This document shows, piece after piece, positions 1 through 8,354 of a DNA stretch of 64,000 bases; positions within the stretch are counted from its first letter, which is position 1; each line of letters starts with the position of its first letter. Both the position numbers and the translations under genes were made by a program. Source of the stretch: Pontibacter roseus DSM 17521 (GTDB taxonomy: Bacteria; Bacteroidota; Bacteroidia; Cytophagales; Hymenobacteraceae); NCBI RefSeq assembly GCF_000373265.1, contig NZ_KB890768.1:88663-152662 (forward strand), written 5' to 3'. Below the pieces are notes generated by a model. The model saw only the letters and a program-made list of their open reading frames with translations. It was not told the origin of the DNA and did no database searches.

Positions 1-1
1 C

Positions 2-403
2 CTGCTCTCGAAAAAAGACTACCTGGAAGCGAAGTGGACTGGCCACATCACGGCAGACGACGTAGTAAGTGCTGCTCAGGTACACCTGGAACTGCTACGG
101 AATGGTTGCCATCCCAAGCTGCTCAACGACAAATCAGAGGTTACCGGTGACTGGCAGGACGCCAACGATTGGCTTGAGTTCGAATGGTTGCCCAAGGCTT
201 TCGCATCGGGTCTCCGCTGCATGGCCCATGTCTTCTCAGAGAACATGTTCAGCAGGCTGGCGGCCATTGACTTGCAGAAGCGAATTACGCCAGAGCTTTG
301 CATGGAGAACTTCAACGAACGGGAGGCAGCCGAAACCTGGCTCATCAACTGTGACGTATCCGGAGCCGGCACCTCGCGGGCCGCTAATCCTAACGGATAT
401 TAG
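2..403 (+). CDS. STAS/SpoIIAA-like small protein, 5' truncated by window edge
   Basis: The reading frame is open from base 2 to the TAG at 401-403, so at least 133 C-terminal codons are visible and the start lies outside the window. I see no signal peptide in the visible part. It shares a spaced pattern with the protein at 27913-28344: LLND/GLNDN, G-D-W/G-R-W, then W-L/I-P-x-A, GLR, AHV, and a C-terminal A-x-x-W-L-x-x-C. That pattern resembles small STAS-fold (SpoIIAA-like) proteins common in Cytophagales. No catalytic motif is apparent. A regulatory or binding role is inferred from the fold assignment, which itself comes from recalled similarity. Its 3' end overlaps the convergent small gene at 390-593 by 14 bases. 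Confidence 0.7.
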   Translation: MLSKKDYLEAKWTGHITADDVVSAAQVHLELLRNGCHPKLLNDKSEVTGDWQDANDWLEFEWLPKAFASGLRCMAHVFSENMFSRLAAIDLQKRITPELCMENFNEREAAETWLINCDVSGAGTSRAANPNGY

Positions 404-593
404 CGGCTACCGCCTGAGGAGCAACGGCAGTGATGACTACCGTATCGAGCAGCACATCCATCACAGGGGCCTCTACCTCTGCCATTACGGCTGGTCTGGA
501 AACATTCTCCTGAGAAACTGGAGCGGTGGTGTCGTGCTGAAGGGCAAGACCAAAACAAGAAACTGTGGCGGCGATAACGAATAATACTTTCAT
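390..593 (-). CDS. Small hypothetical protein with N-terminal signal-like segment
   Basis: This is a 67-residue frame on the minus strand. The N-terminus (MKVLFVIAATVSCFGLAL) is a short positive start followed by a hydrophobic stretch, as in a secretion signal. The remainder is rich in Val, Ala and Pro, with no recognisable motif. It converges on, and overlaps by 14 bases, the upstream STAS-like gene, which is unusual but tolerable for a real small gene. I do not recognise the family. The signal-like start argues for a real gene; the short length and lack of a clear ribosome site argue against. Confidence 0.45.
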   Translation of the reverse strand: MKVLFVIAATVSCFGLALQHDTTAPVSQENVSRPAVMAEVEAPVMDVLLDTVVITAVAPQAVAANIR

Positions 594-891
594 GGCTTTG
601 TTGTTTATGTGGTTATGAATAATTACTGTGACAAAGATATCTTATAGTACTTTGTTATGCAAGGTACTGTTGCAGTAACTACTACCCTATTATACCAACT
701 ACCAAAATTTGTCCGTGAACCGCTCGGGAAACCGGACGAACAGCGCGCTCTTATTTTCGTCATAAAGGTCAATTTTTAGGTTGTATCTTTATATTTAAAT
801 CCATCTATTTATGGAGAAACATAGCCTCAGGACTCCCAATAGTGACTAAGCCGGAATTTCCATTTACCTTCGTGGTCTGAATAGAGACAGT

Positions 892-2376
892 ATGCAGGAA
901 ATAAAAGAGAAGGACCAGGTTGGGGAAGAACAGTCCGGGACGGGTTTTAAGCGCGAAATAACGCTTTTTGACGCCATCATGATTGTGACAGGCGGCATGA
1001 TTGGCTCCGGTATATTCATGGTGACATCTTCCATCTCCAGTGAGGTAGTCTCGCCGGGCAATGTGCTGCTGGTGTGGGCGCTCTCGGGCTTCCTGACCAT
1101 GGTGGGCGCCGTGAGTTATGGCGAGCTGTCTTCGATGTTCCCGAAAGTGGGCGGGCAATATGTCTACCTGAAGGAGGCATACAACAAGATGGTAGCCTTC
1201 CTGTATGGCTGGACGCTGTTTCTGGTGATACAGACCGGTGTGATTGCAGCCGTTGGCGTGGCCTTTGCCAGCTTCACCGGCGTGCTCATCCCTTGGTTCA
1301 GCGAGAGCAACGTGCTCTTTGCCGTTGGCGGCTTCAAGTTCACCACGGTGCAGCTGCTGGCTATTGCCAGTATCGTCTACCTAACCTACATCAACTCCCG
1401 TGGCGTGAAGAGCGGCAAGCTCATCCAGAACATCTTCGGCAGCACCAAACTGATTGCCTTGTTCGGGCTCATCCTGTTTGGGTTGCTCTTTGGGGTGAAC
1501 GAAACCGCCGTGCAGGCTAACTTCTCTGACTTCTGGGGCGCCACGGCCGCCGCGACAGGCACAGGTCCTATACCTCCCTCAGGCTGGGCCCTGATAACGG
1601 CGGTAGGTATAGCCATGGTGGGCGCGCTTTTCTCCGCCGATTCCTGGAACAACATTGGTTTCTCAGGCGATGAAATCGTCAACCCAAAACGCACCATTGT
1701 GCTGAGCATGGTGATAGGCAGCGCCATTGTGATGGGTTTGTACCTCATCATCAACCTGGTATACCTGCTGGTGCTTCCCCTGAACGGCGACCCTAACGCG
1801 GCTGGCATTGTAGCTAAAGGTATAACGAACGCACCCGGCGGACTGGTGGCTACGGCTGTGGCTGAAGTCATTGGGGGTTATCCGGCCACTGTCGCCATTG
1901 CCGTGCTGATTATGATTTCCACGTTCGGCTGCAACAATGGCGCAATCCTTTCAGGTGCCAGGGTATACTACGCCATCGCCAAAGACGGCTTGTTCTTCGA
2001 GAAGATGGGGAGGCTGAACAAAAATGGTGTTCCGGCTGTGGCGCTGTGGCTGCAATGCCTCTGGGCCTGCCTCCTCTGCCTTTCCGGCACCTATAACAAC
2101 CTGCTCGACTACGTGATATTCGCAGTGATGCTGTTCTACATCCTGACCATTGTGGGGGTGTTCGTGCTGCGCGTGAGGCGCCCGGACCTGAACCGTCCGT
2201 ACAAGGCGTTTGGCTACCCAATCCTGCCGGCCATGTACGTGATTCTCGCCTCCGCCATCTGCCTTATCCTGCTCATCTACAGGCCTACGTATACCTGGCC
2301 AGGGCTCATCATAGTAGGCTTGGGCATACCTGTGTTCTACTTCTTTGGGAACAAGTTCCGGGAAGAAAAGGAGTAA
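892..2376 (+). CDS. APC-superfamily amino acid permease
   Basis: A 494-residue polytopic membrane protein that should move amino acids (or an amino acid/amine pair) across the inner membrane. After a charged 20-residue N-terminus, the first segment holds the APC signature GGMIGSGIF around residues 35-43, followed by roughly twelve hydrophobic segments and a short basic C-terminus ending near KFREEKE. The length is normal for the LAT/YkbA-like branch of the family. It stands alone: spacers on both sides and its own terminator at 2399-2427. Substrate cannot be read from sequence. The gene contains seven copies of the GGTATA/TATACC word discussed in the findings. Confidence 0.9.
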   Translation: MQEIKEKDQVGEEQSGTGFKREITLFDAIMIVTGGMIGSGIFMVTSSISSEVVSPGNVLLVWALSGFLTMVGAVSYGELSSMFPKVGGQYVYLKEAYNKMVAFLYGWTLFLVIQTGVIAAVGVAFASFTGVLIPWFSESNVLFAVGGFKFTTVQLLAIASIVYLTYINSRGVKSGKLIQNIFGSTKLIALFGLILFGLLFGVNETAVQANFSDFWGATAAATGTGPIPPSGWALITAVGIAMVGALFSADSWNNIGFSGDEIVNPKRTIVLSMVIGSAIVMGLYLIINLVYLLVLPLNGDPNAAGIVAKGITNAPGGLVATAVAEVIGGYPATVAIAVLIMISTFGCNNGAILSGARVYYAIAKDGLFFEKMGRLNKNGVPAVALWLQCLWACLLCLSGTYNNLLDYVIFAVMLFYILTIVGVFVLRVRRPDLNRPYKAFGYPILPAMYVILASAICLILLIYRPTYTWPGLIIVGLGIPVFYFFGNKFREEKE

Positions 2377-2398
2377 CTCCTTCTTTATACAATGTGAA

Positions 2399-2427
2399 AG
2401 CCCGCTGGTATGTGCGGGCTTTTTTTA
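2399..2427 (+). terminator. Intrinsic terminator of the APC permease gene
   Basis: A 7-bp stem AGCCCGC/GCGGGCT closes an 8-base loop and is followed by seven T residues, 22 bases after the permease stop codon. Confidence 0.85.
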
Positions 2428-2550
2428 TTATAGGCCTTTGATGAGAAACAAACCGCCATACCTGCTATAACAATCTCAAGGACATATTTACTTTTTTCAA
2501 TTCGATTTTCTATTTTAGTACCTCATTAAGTAAGCCGACCCTCCTCTACT

Positions 2551-3498
2551 ATGAAAAAAAGAACCAAAGGCATGTTGATGGCTGGGGCATTCCTCACGTT
2601 GGCCGCCACGGCACTGCTGATTCGCGCTGACATACCTGCCGAAGAACTGGAGGCGAGGTATAGCTCCCCTTCCTCCCGCTTCATGCACCTGGACGGGGCG
2701 AGGCTGCACTACCGTGACGAGGGGCAAGGCGCTCCCATCGTGCTGCTGCACGGCACCGCCGCCTCCCTCAACACCTGGGATGGTTGGACTTCCAAACTCA
2801 GCAAAAGCCACCGCGTGCTGCGTCTGGACCTGCCTGGTTTTGGCCTCACCGGCCGCAACGCCACCGATACCTACTCCATTGACTACTACAGTGATTTGCT
2901 GCTGCACTTCCTCGACAGCCTGGGTATAGAGAAAGCGCATATCGGCGGCAGCTCCCTGGGCGGACAGATTGCTTATGATTTTGCCGCCTCGCACCCGGAG
3001 CGGGTACAAAAACTCATCCTGGTGTCGCCCACCGGCGTTACCAATGCCAACGACAAACGCATCTCCATGCCCTTCCGGATGGCACAGACGCCCTTGCTCA
3101 AGCACTCTCTCAAGTACATCACGCCGCGCTTCATTGTGGAGCAGAGCCTGAAAGAGGTATACGGCGACGACAGCAGGCTCCACGATGACATTATCACAAT
3201 GAGCCATGACCTCTTGCTGCGCGAAGGCAACCGCCAGGCCTTCATCGCCCGCATGAACACCATTGATGCCGACAACCTACACAAGTTGGGGCAGGTGCAG
3301 GCTCCTACGCTCATCCTGTGGGGCGATGCCGACGCCTGGGTACCGGCCACTGATGCAAAGCACTTTCAGCAGCACATTAAAGGGGCGCAGCTCAAGCTAT
3401 ACCCGGGGGCGGGACACATTCCGATGGAGGAACTGGCGCAGCAGACGGCACAGGACGCCCTGTTGTTCCTGAGCCCTTCGACGGCCCAAAAGGATTAG
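2551..3498 (+). CDS. Alpha/beta hydrolase, membrane-anchored or exported
   Basis: A 315-residue alpha/beta hydrolase. Residues 1-25 form a lysine-rich start plus hydrophobic segment, so the enzyme is probably exported or tethered. The oxyanion-hole strand VLLHGTA is near residues 64-70. The nucleophile elbow is GGSSLGG with Ser135 as likely nucleophile. The acid is in LILWGDADAW and the histidine in GAGHIPMEE near the C-terminus. All three triad positions are thus present. The substrate is unknown; esterase or haloalkane/epoxide hydrolase-like activities would all fit. It ends 60 bases before a second, shorter hydrolase, separated by a promoter-like box. Confidence 0.85.
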   Translation: MKKRTKGMLMAGAFLTLAATALLIRADIPAEELEARYSSPSSRFMHLDGARLHYRDEGQGAPIVLLHGTAASLNTWDGWTSKLSKSHRVLRLDLPGFGLTGRNATDTYSIDYYSDLLLHFLDSLGIEKAHIGGSSLGGQIAYDFAASHPERVQKLILVSPTGVTNANDKRISMPFRMAQTPLLKHSLKYITPRFIVEQSLKEVYGDDSRLHDDIITMSHDLLLREGNRQAFIARMNTIDADNLHKLGQVQAPTLILWGDADAWVPATDAKHFQQHIKGAQLKLYPGAGHIPMEELAQQTAQDALLFLSPSTAQKD

Positions 3499-3509
3499 GC
3501 AGAAAAGCC

Positions 3510-3557
3510 GTAGCTTTGCATCAGTAACCGGGGCATTTGTCCCAATACCAAAGCTAC
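3510..3557. repeat. Inverted repeat directly upstream of a start codon
   Basis: GTAGCTTTG at 3510-3518 is repeated in inverted form as CAAAGCTAC at 3549-3557, nine of nine bases, with a 30-base spacer. The right arm abuts the ATG at 3558. It could be a protein-binding site or chance; if transcription starts after the minus-7 box, only the right arm would be in the mRNA. Confidence 0.5.
3511..3518 (+). promoter_or_regulatory. Candidate minus-7 box TAGCTTTG
   Basis: Matches the Bacteroidota TAnnTTTG minus-7 consensus, 40 bases before the ATG of the hydrolase at 3558. It lies inside the left arm of the 9-bp inverted repeat 3510-3557. No convincing TTTG minus-33 element was found at the usual spacing. 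Confidence 0.4.
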
Positions 3558-4217
3558 ATGAGTACAGTCTATTTCATCAGTGGGCTGGGGGCGGATGAGC
3601 GGATGTTCCAGTTTCTGCACATCCACTGCCAAAACAGGGTATACGTGTACTGGATTCAGCCAGAAACCAACGAGCCGCTGCACGACTATGCCCGCAGGCT
3701 GGCAACACAAATCACTGAGCCGAACCCCATCCTGATAGGTATGTCGTTTGGCGGAGTGGTGGCCATTGAGTTGGCGAAGTTTCTGCACCCGCGCAAGACC
3801 ATCCTTATCTCCAGCATCGCCAGCAGCCAGTCGCTGCCCTGGTACTACCGCCTGATGGGTTTCCTGCGGCTGCACCAACTCATCCCGGTGCCACTGCTCA
3901 AGCGCTTCCACTTTTTAGCGCCTATGCTGTTTGGCGCGGCCACGCTGGCCGAAAGAGCGCTATTGAAGCAAGTGATACTGGAAACAGACCCGCATTTCTT
4001 GCGCTGGGCGCTGGGCCAGCTACTTGCCTGGAAGCAGCCGGAACGGTATGATAACGTGGTCATGATACACGGTACCGCCGACTACATCCTGCCCATGCGG
4101 GAGCATCCCAACATCATCAAGATAAAAGATGCCGGCCACCTGATGGTTTTGAGCCATGCATCGGAGATAAGTGCTAAATTGAATCAAATTCTAGAGGAAG
4201 TCATCCATGTCAGATAA
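3558..4217 (+). CDS. Small alpha/beta hydrolase
   Basis: About 219 residues from the ATG at 3558; an upstream TTG at 3537 is in frame but would add an unconserved leader that overlaps the spacer. The elbow GMSFGG supplies the nucleophile serine. IHGTADYILP carries the acid and KDAGHLMVLSH the histidine. The protein is cytosolic by appearance. The next gene starts 11 bases before this one stops, so the hydrolase, the 84-residue protein and the FAD oxidoreductase form a tight three-gene operon. The enzyme may act on the same substrate as the oxidoreductase, which is an inference from linkage only. Confidence 0.82.
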   Translation: MSTVYFISGLGADERMFQFLHIHCQNRVYVYWIQPETNEPLHDYARRLATQITEPNPILIGMSFGGVVAIELAKFLHPRKTILISSIASSQSLPWYYRLMGFLRLHQLIPVPLLKRFHFLAPMLFGAATLAERALLKQVILETDPHFLRWALGQLLAWKQPERYDNVVMIHGTADYILPMREHPNIIKIKDAGHLMVLSHASEISAKLNQILEEVIHVR

Positions 4218-4461
4218 AAAGAAATTCATCATCACCACGCCAGACGGTACGCAGGCCGACCTGACGAACGCCCGCACGCTCAAGAGCAATAACCTATACC
4301 CGTTTGGCAGGCACAACTACTCCATCTATGAGACGCCGGAGGGCCTTTTTGTGAGAGGTTATAACAGCGGAGAACGTGAAATTATGCTCACCGGCTTCGT
4401 GATGCTGGACGAGGCCACTGCCCGTAGCTATACCCATACCTACACCCGCGAAGACGACTAA
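4207..4461 (+). CDS. Hypothetical 84-residue protein in hydrolase/oxidoreductase operon
   Basis: Starts at ATG 4207, overlapping the end of the hydrolase by 11 bases, and stops two bases before the next start, so translation is probably coupled. The protein is soluble, with a beta-rich look (KKFIITTPDG, LFVRGYNSGE) and an acidic tail. I do not recognise the family. The tight packing between two metabolic enzymes suggests it serves the same pathway. Confidence 0.7.
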   Translation: MSDKKKFIITTPDGTQADLTNARTLKSNNLYPFGRHNYSIYETPEGLFVRGYNSGEREIMLTGFVMLDEATARSYTHTYTREDD

Positions 4462-4463
4462 GC

Positions 4464-5603
4464 ATGCAGCTCAGCTATTGGGAGAAAGACACCTACTTCA
4501 GCAACATCGATGTCCTGATAATCGGGAGTGGCATTGTGGGGCTGAACGCGGCCCTGCACCTCAAAACGCAGCAACCCAAGCTGAAGGTGGTGGTACTGGA
4601 ACGCGGCCTGCTGCCAACAGGCGCCAGTTCCAAAAATGCTGGTTTCGCCTGCTTCGGAAGCCCCTCTGAACTGCTTGACGATTTGAGCCGCCATACCGAG
4701 GAGGAAGTGTTCGCACTGGTAGAGCGCCGCTGGAAAGGTCTGCAGCGCCTGCGCCAAAACCTTGGTGACGCCACCATCGACTACCACCGCTGGGGCGGCT
4801 ATGAACTGTTTGAGCAGTCGCAGGAGCCGCTTTATGAGGAATGCCTGGACCGCTTGCCGTACCTGAACAGGCAACTGCAACAGGTAACAGGCGAACAGGA
4901 AGTGTTCCGCCAAGCGGACCATAAAATCAGTCAATTCGGCTTCAGAAATGTGGCCCACCTGCTGGAGAGCACCGCCGAGGGGCAGATAGACACTGGCAAA
5001 ATGATTCTGGCGCTCACGCAGAAAGTGCAGTCGCTGGGTGTGTTAGTGCTCAACGGGCTGGAGGTGCTGGAATTGCAGGAGGAGGACAAAGGTATAACCG
5101 CCGCCACCGCGCAAGGTATAGCTATACATGCGCGGGCAGCGCTGGTGGCCACCAACGGCTTTGCCCAACAATTGCTTCCCCAGGTGCAGGTTATACCTGC
5201 CCGGGCGCAGGTGCTCATCACAGAGCCCATCCCAAATCTTAAACTCAAAGGGACCTTTCACTTCGACCACGGCTACTATTACTTCCGGAACATCGGTAAC
5301 CGCATACTTTTCGGGGGCGGCCGCAACCTAGATTTCAAGACAGAGGAGACCACTGCCTTGGGCCTGACTGAACTGGTGCAGCACAGACTGGAGCAACTCT
5401 TGCGGGAAGTCATCCTGCCCGACACACCGTTTGAGGTGGCGCACCGCTGGAGCGGCATCATGGGGGTTGGCACTGCCAAAACCACCATTGTGCAACCGGT
5501 ATCGGAGCATGTGTTCTGCGCCGTGCGTATGGGCGGCATGGGCGTGGCCATTGGCTCCCTTGTAGGGGAAGAGGGAGCGGATTTGGTGTTGAAGGCGCTG
5601 TAA
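4464..5603 (+). CDS. FAD-dependent amine/amino-acid oxidoreductase (DAO family)
   Basis: A 379-residue FAD enzyme of the D-amino-acid oxidase/glycine oxidase fold. The dinucleotide site VLIIGSGIVG lies at residues 18-26 and is followed by the glutamate in VLERG. The motif GASSKNAGFACFGSP resembles the GASxxNAG region seen in DadA-like oxidases. The C-terminal segment RWSGIMGVG with RMGGMGVAIGS contacts FAD in this family. It probably oxidises a secondary or primary amine to imine; the exact substrate is unknown. It is the last gene of a three-gene operon and ends at a hairpin terminator shared with the converging small gene at 5686. Confidence 0.87.
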   Translation: MQLSYWEKDTYFSNIDVLIIGSGIVGLNAALHLKTQQPKLKVVVLERGLLPTGASSKNAGFACFGSPSELLDDLSRHTEEEVFALVERRWKGLQRLRQNLGDATIDYHRWGGYELFEQSQEPLYEECLDRLPYLNRQLQQVTGEQEVFRQADHKISQFGFRNVAHLLESTAEGQIDTGKMILALTQKVQSLGVLVLNGLEVLELQEEDKGITAATAQGIAIHARAALVATNGFAQQLLPQVQVIPARAQVLITEPIPNLKLKGTFHFDHGYYYFRNIGNRILFGGGRNLDFKTEETTALGLTELVQHRLEQLLREVILPDTPFEVAHRWSGIMGVGTAKTTIVQPVSEHVFCAVRMGGMGVAIGSLVGEEGADLVLKAL

Positions 5604-5632
5604 TACCGAATTTCCACACAATCAGACATAAA

Positions 5633-5663
5633 AAAAGGTAAACCAGCTTGGGCTTACCTTTTT
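5633..5663. terminator. Bidirectional terminator
   Basis: AAAAAGGTAA pairs with TTACCTTTTT across an 11-base loop, between the convergent genes ending at 5603 and 5686. A/T runs on both sides make it usable in both directions. Confidence 0.75.
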
Positions 5664-5685
5664 CATTTGCTATAAAAGCAGTTCC

Positions 5686-5904
5686 TTATATGTGTATCCA
5701 TTGGCGCGTGGTCGTGGTGTTCATCATCCGAGGTCTCAATGCCTCCTTCTCCGATTTATAAAACTCCTGGTACTCTTCTTCGCTCATTTCCTCACGCAGG
5801 GCAATGTGGAACTTGGCAAGTTCAGGGTATAATCTGTTACGCTCCTGACGCTCCTGAGGGCTGTTCAAATTATAATCGTAAAAGGATTTAACAAAATTTT
5901 CCAT
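5686..5904 (-). CDS. Small hypothetical acidic/aromatic protein
   Basis: A 72-residue soluble protein, predicted all helical, with many Glu, Tyr and Arg residues (for example EEMSEEEYQEFYKSEKEA). There is no signal peptide or known motif. It sits alone between two terminators. I do not recognise it; the composition and clean boundaries suggest a real gene. Confidence 0.6.
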   Translation of the reverse strand: MENFVKSFYDYNLNSPQERQERNRLYPELAKFHIALREEMSEEEYQEFYKSEKEALRPRMMNTTTTRQWIHI

Positions 5905-6050
5905 GAGTAATAAATTGGTTTTAAGTGAGTTGGAAAACTATCTTACTCTCTAGCCACTTTTTAAGTTGTCTATATTTAGAAGCAGTTTTCCACAATCTGC
6001 ACTCACTCATAGTAAACCCAAGAAAATTTACCGCTGGTATTGGGAATAAA

Positions 6051-6078
6051 AAAGGCTCTACTAACCAGCAGAGCCTTT
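6051..6078 (-). terminator. Terminator downstream of the 6157-8294 gene pair
   Basis: A 9-bp stem AAAGGCTCT/AGAGCCTTT with a 10-base loop. On the minus strand it is followed by a run of six T, so it most likely ends transcripts from 8294-6157. Confidence 0.75.
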
Positions 6079-6156
6079 TAATCAGATTGTCAGGTATTTA
6101 TCAGATTTGCAGCAGCAAGCACCCGGAAAATGACGCCATTTGTTAACCGCCATTCT

Positions 6157-6612
6157 CTATTGGCCCAGGTGCTTAAAGTATAGCCCGATGGCCACAAGCA
6201 GAAACTTGGTGAGCTCAGGAATCTCCTTGTTCATGGAGATGTGACCCTGCCTGATAGAAAAATCACCTTGCTCGAAGCGCATGACCACATGGCCTGCTTC
6301 GTCAGTTAAGTCCCGGCTACTGTTCAGCGTCTTGCCTTGCAGCGTATACCGTTCACCAGTTACGAAGGTGGTGATGGTCTTGCCGAAGCTCGCTGTCTTG
6401 CTCATACCTACCACTTCGCCCTTGAAGCGAATCGTGACATCGTGTTCGAGCCAGCCTTGCCGCTGGAAATGAAGGCTGAGGCGCTCCGAAGAAAACTCAG
6501 CATCATTGCTGGTCCAGCCGCCAAACGCGAGCACGCCAATCGGTCCGCTCTCCCCACTAACGGTATACCTGCGGGACGCCAGGCTTTCCTGTTGCCACTG
6601 CCATACCTCCAT
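6157..6612 (-). CDS. Hypothetical protein, beta-rich, linked to M49 peptidase gene
   Basis: 151 residues from ATG at 6612; a GTG one codon earlier is also possible. It starts only five bases after the stop of the metallopeptidase gene, so the two are probably one transcription unit. The sequence alternates polar and hydrophobic residues (beta-rich), for example RYTVSGESGPIGVLAFGGW, and has a hydrophobic C-terminal stretch LTKFLLVAIGLYFKHLG that may be a tail anchor. I do not recognise the family. A C-tail-anchored or beta-barrel-like soluble domain are both possible. Confidence 0.65.
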   Translation of the reverse strand: MEVWQWQQESLASRRYTVSGESGPIGVLAFGGWTSNDAEFSSERLSLHFQRQGWLEHDVTIRFKGEVVGMSKTASFGKTITTFVTGERYTLQGKTLNSSRDLTDEAGHVVMRFEQGDFSIRQGHISMNKEIPELTKFLLVAIGLYFKHLGQ

Positions 6613-6617
6613 CACGC

Positions 6618-8294
6618 TTACTTATTCAGGCCCAGCACGTCCACGCCCTGTTCAAACACCACGTCCACCGGAATGTTCTTGCGGCTCAGGCGGTCCAGGT
6701 CTGCCTGCAGTTCGGCGCCAATCTGTCCCTGCTCATTCAGAAGCTTAGTCACGCCAGCGTAGTCGCCGTTGCCCTGCAGGGTCAGAATCAGCTCAGACAG
6801 CTTGTCCATGGCCTCGCCCATCTTCACGTAGTTCACGCGGTACTTGCCCGTCTGCGCATCCCGCTCAAAGGCGCCGTGGTCTTTAAAAAAGTTGAAGCGC
6901 ACCATATTAGCCTTGCCATGCGCACTGGCCGCCCCGAAGCGCACCGAGCGGAAGATGCCCGCCATAAACGTGGTGTAATAGTCTTCCAGACTTCCGGATA
7001 CTTCGCCCTTCTTGTGCAGCTGCGTAATCATGTACAGCCCCAGGATATCGGCTTTGCCTTCTTCCAAGGCAGAGCCTTGCTCCTTCAGCGCCTCGCGTAC
7101 CGTTCCTTTGCCGTTGATGGTGTTCTTGATACCCAGACCGTGCGCCACCTCATGGAACATGGTGTTGGCAAAGAAGGCATCAAACGTGATGTGCTTTTTC
7201 TGGTCATCAGCAATCAGTTCATCCGCTATCGGTACCATGATTTTGTCGAACTTGGCCTGCATGGCATTTTTGAGCTGCAGACGGCGAGTGCCCTTCTTAA
7301 GCTGCACCTCCTCGTCGTTTGGCAGGTTGATGGCAATGGTCTTGCTGCCTGCGTTGCAGTCTCCGGCATAGTACACCACGTCGTAGGCGTTCAGGTCAGA
7401 ATCGGTGCCTGGGGTTTCTTTCTTGTAATTGGCTGGCACCGGTAGGCCGCGCTGCAACTCCGGCAGGAAAGCGGCATACTTCTCGAGGCGCTTGCTCCAG
7501 TCCATGTCCTTAATCAGAACATAGGCTTCATGAGCCGCTTTGTAGCCGAAGAGCTTGTCCTCATAGGTTTCAATTGGGCCGATTACCACATCAATGCGGT
7601 TGTTTTTCATGTCCATCCAGGCGAGGTCGCTGGGTTGGTAATTATCTGTGAGGAGGGCGTCGGCACGAAGCGTCAGGTATTTTTTCAGGCCCGGCTCGTC
7701 AGCCAAACCAGCCGCCTGGCGCAGCAGGTCGGAGGCGCGCTTCACCTCTTCCTTGAACTGCACATGGTAGGGTACAGTGATGAGTTGGCCATTGGCGTCG
7801 CGTCGCAGAAAGGTATACTGGCTGGCCTTGTCCTCCAAGTTAGCTTTCTCAAACTCTTCCTTCGTCATATCGTGGGGGTAGAAATTGGCCGCATCGGGCT
7901 TAGGTCCTACACCAGGTATAAAAGGCTCGTTGTTGTTGAGCCGGTCCCAGGGGCCATAGTTTATCTGCACAAACTGCTTGGCTGATGCATCGTTCAGGGC
8001 GTTCAGCAGGGAGTCTTGCTTGCCATAGGCCTCGTACCAGAAGAGTTTGTCCATGATGTCACCCGCCTCAATCAGCAACGGAATCATCTGGCGCTCCTTT
8101 GCGCTCAGGCCGCTCAGGTCAGCGGTCAGGCGCACGTTCGTGTACATGCTGAGCTTCTGCTGTAGGTCAGTGGAGGTGGTATCCGCCTGAGCGGTCTTGG
8201 TGGTTGTCTCGGCCTCAGTTGTGGTGCTGCCGCCGGAACATCCGGCCGTAAGGGCGGCCAGGGCTGAGGCCAGTATAAGGTGACGTGGTTTCAT
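6618..8294 (-). CDS. Dipeptidyl-peptidase III-like zinc metallopeptidase (M49), lipoprotein
   Basis: 558 residues with a lipoprotein-type start (ALAALTAGC, Cys19) and a Thr-rich linker, so it should sit in the periplasm or on the outer membrane. Zinc motif HEVAH is at residues 381-385 and the second motif EEGKAD at 411-416, the arrangement of family M49. Most DPP III enzymes have a hexapeptide HExxGH; here it is a pentapeptide HExxH, as known for some bacterial members such as the Caldithrix enzyme. It is expected to remove dipeptides from peptide N-termini. Upstream lies the deoxynucleoside kinase with its own terminator, so this gene has its own promoter in 8295-8354. Confidence 0.88.
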   Translation of the reverse strand: MKPRHLILASALAALTAGCSGGSTTTEAETTTKTAQADTTSTDLQQKLSMYTNVRLTADLSGLSAKERQMIPLLIEAGDIMDKLFWYEAYGKQDSLLNALNDASAKQFVQINYGPWDRLNNNEPFIPGVGPKPDAANFYPHDMTKEEFEKANLEDKASQYTFLRRDANGQLITVPYHVQFKEEVKRASDLLRQAAGLADEPGLKKYLTLRADALLTDNYQPSDLAWMDMKNNRIDVVIGPIETYEDKLFGYKAAHEAYVLIKDMDWSKRLEKYAAFLPELQRGLPVPANYKKETPGTDSDLNAYDVVYYAGDCNAGSKTIAINLPNDEEVQLKKGTRRLQLKNAMQAKFDKIMVPIADELIADDQKKHITFDAFFANTMFHEVAHGLGIKNTINGKGTVREALKEQGSALEEGKADILGLYMITQLHKKGEVSGSLEDYYTTFMAGIFRSVRFGAASAHGKANMVRFNFFKDHGAFERDAQTGKYRVNYVKMGEAMDKLSELILTLQGNGDYAGVTKLLNEQGQIGAELQADLDRLSRKNIPVDVVFEQGVDVLGLNK

Positions 8295-8354
8295 GCAGGT
8301 ATAAGGTTAGTTTTATTTTTCAAGAGAAAGATACAGGATTTGAGCTAAAAGAAA

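Noticed and set aside
5925..6146. 73-codon frame between two minus-strand genes
   Set aside because: It spans the promoter region of one gene and the terminator of the other; composition is not protein-like.
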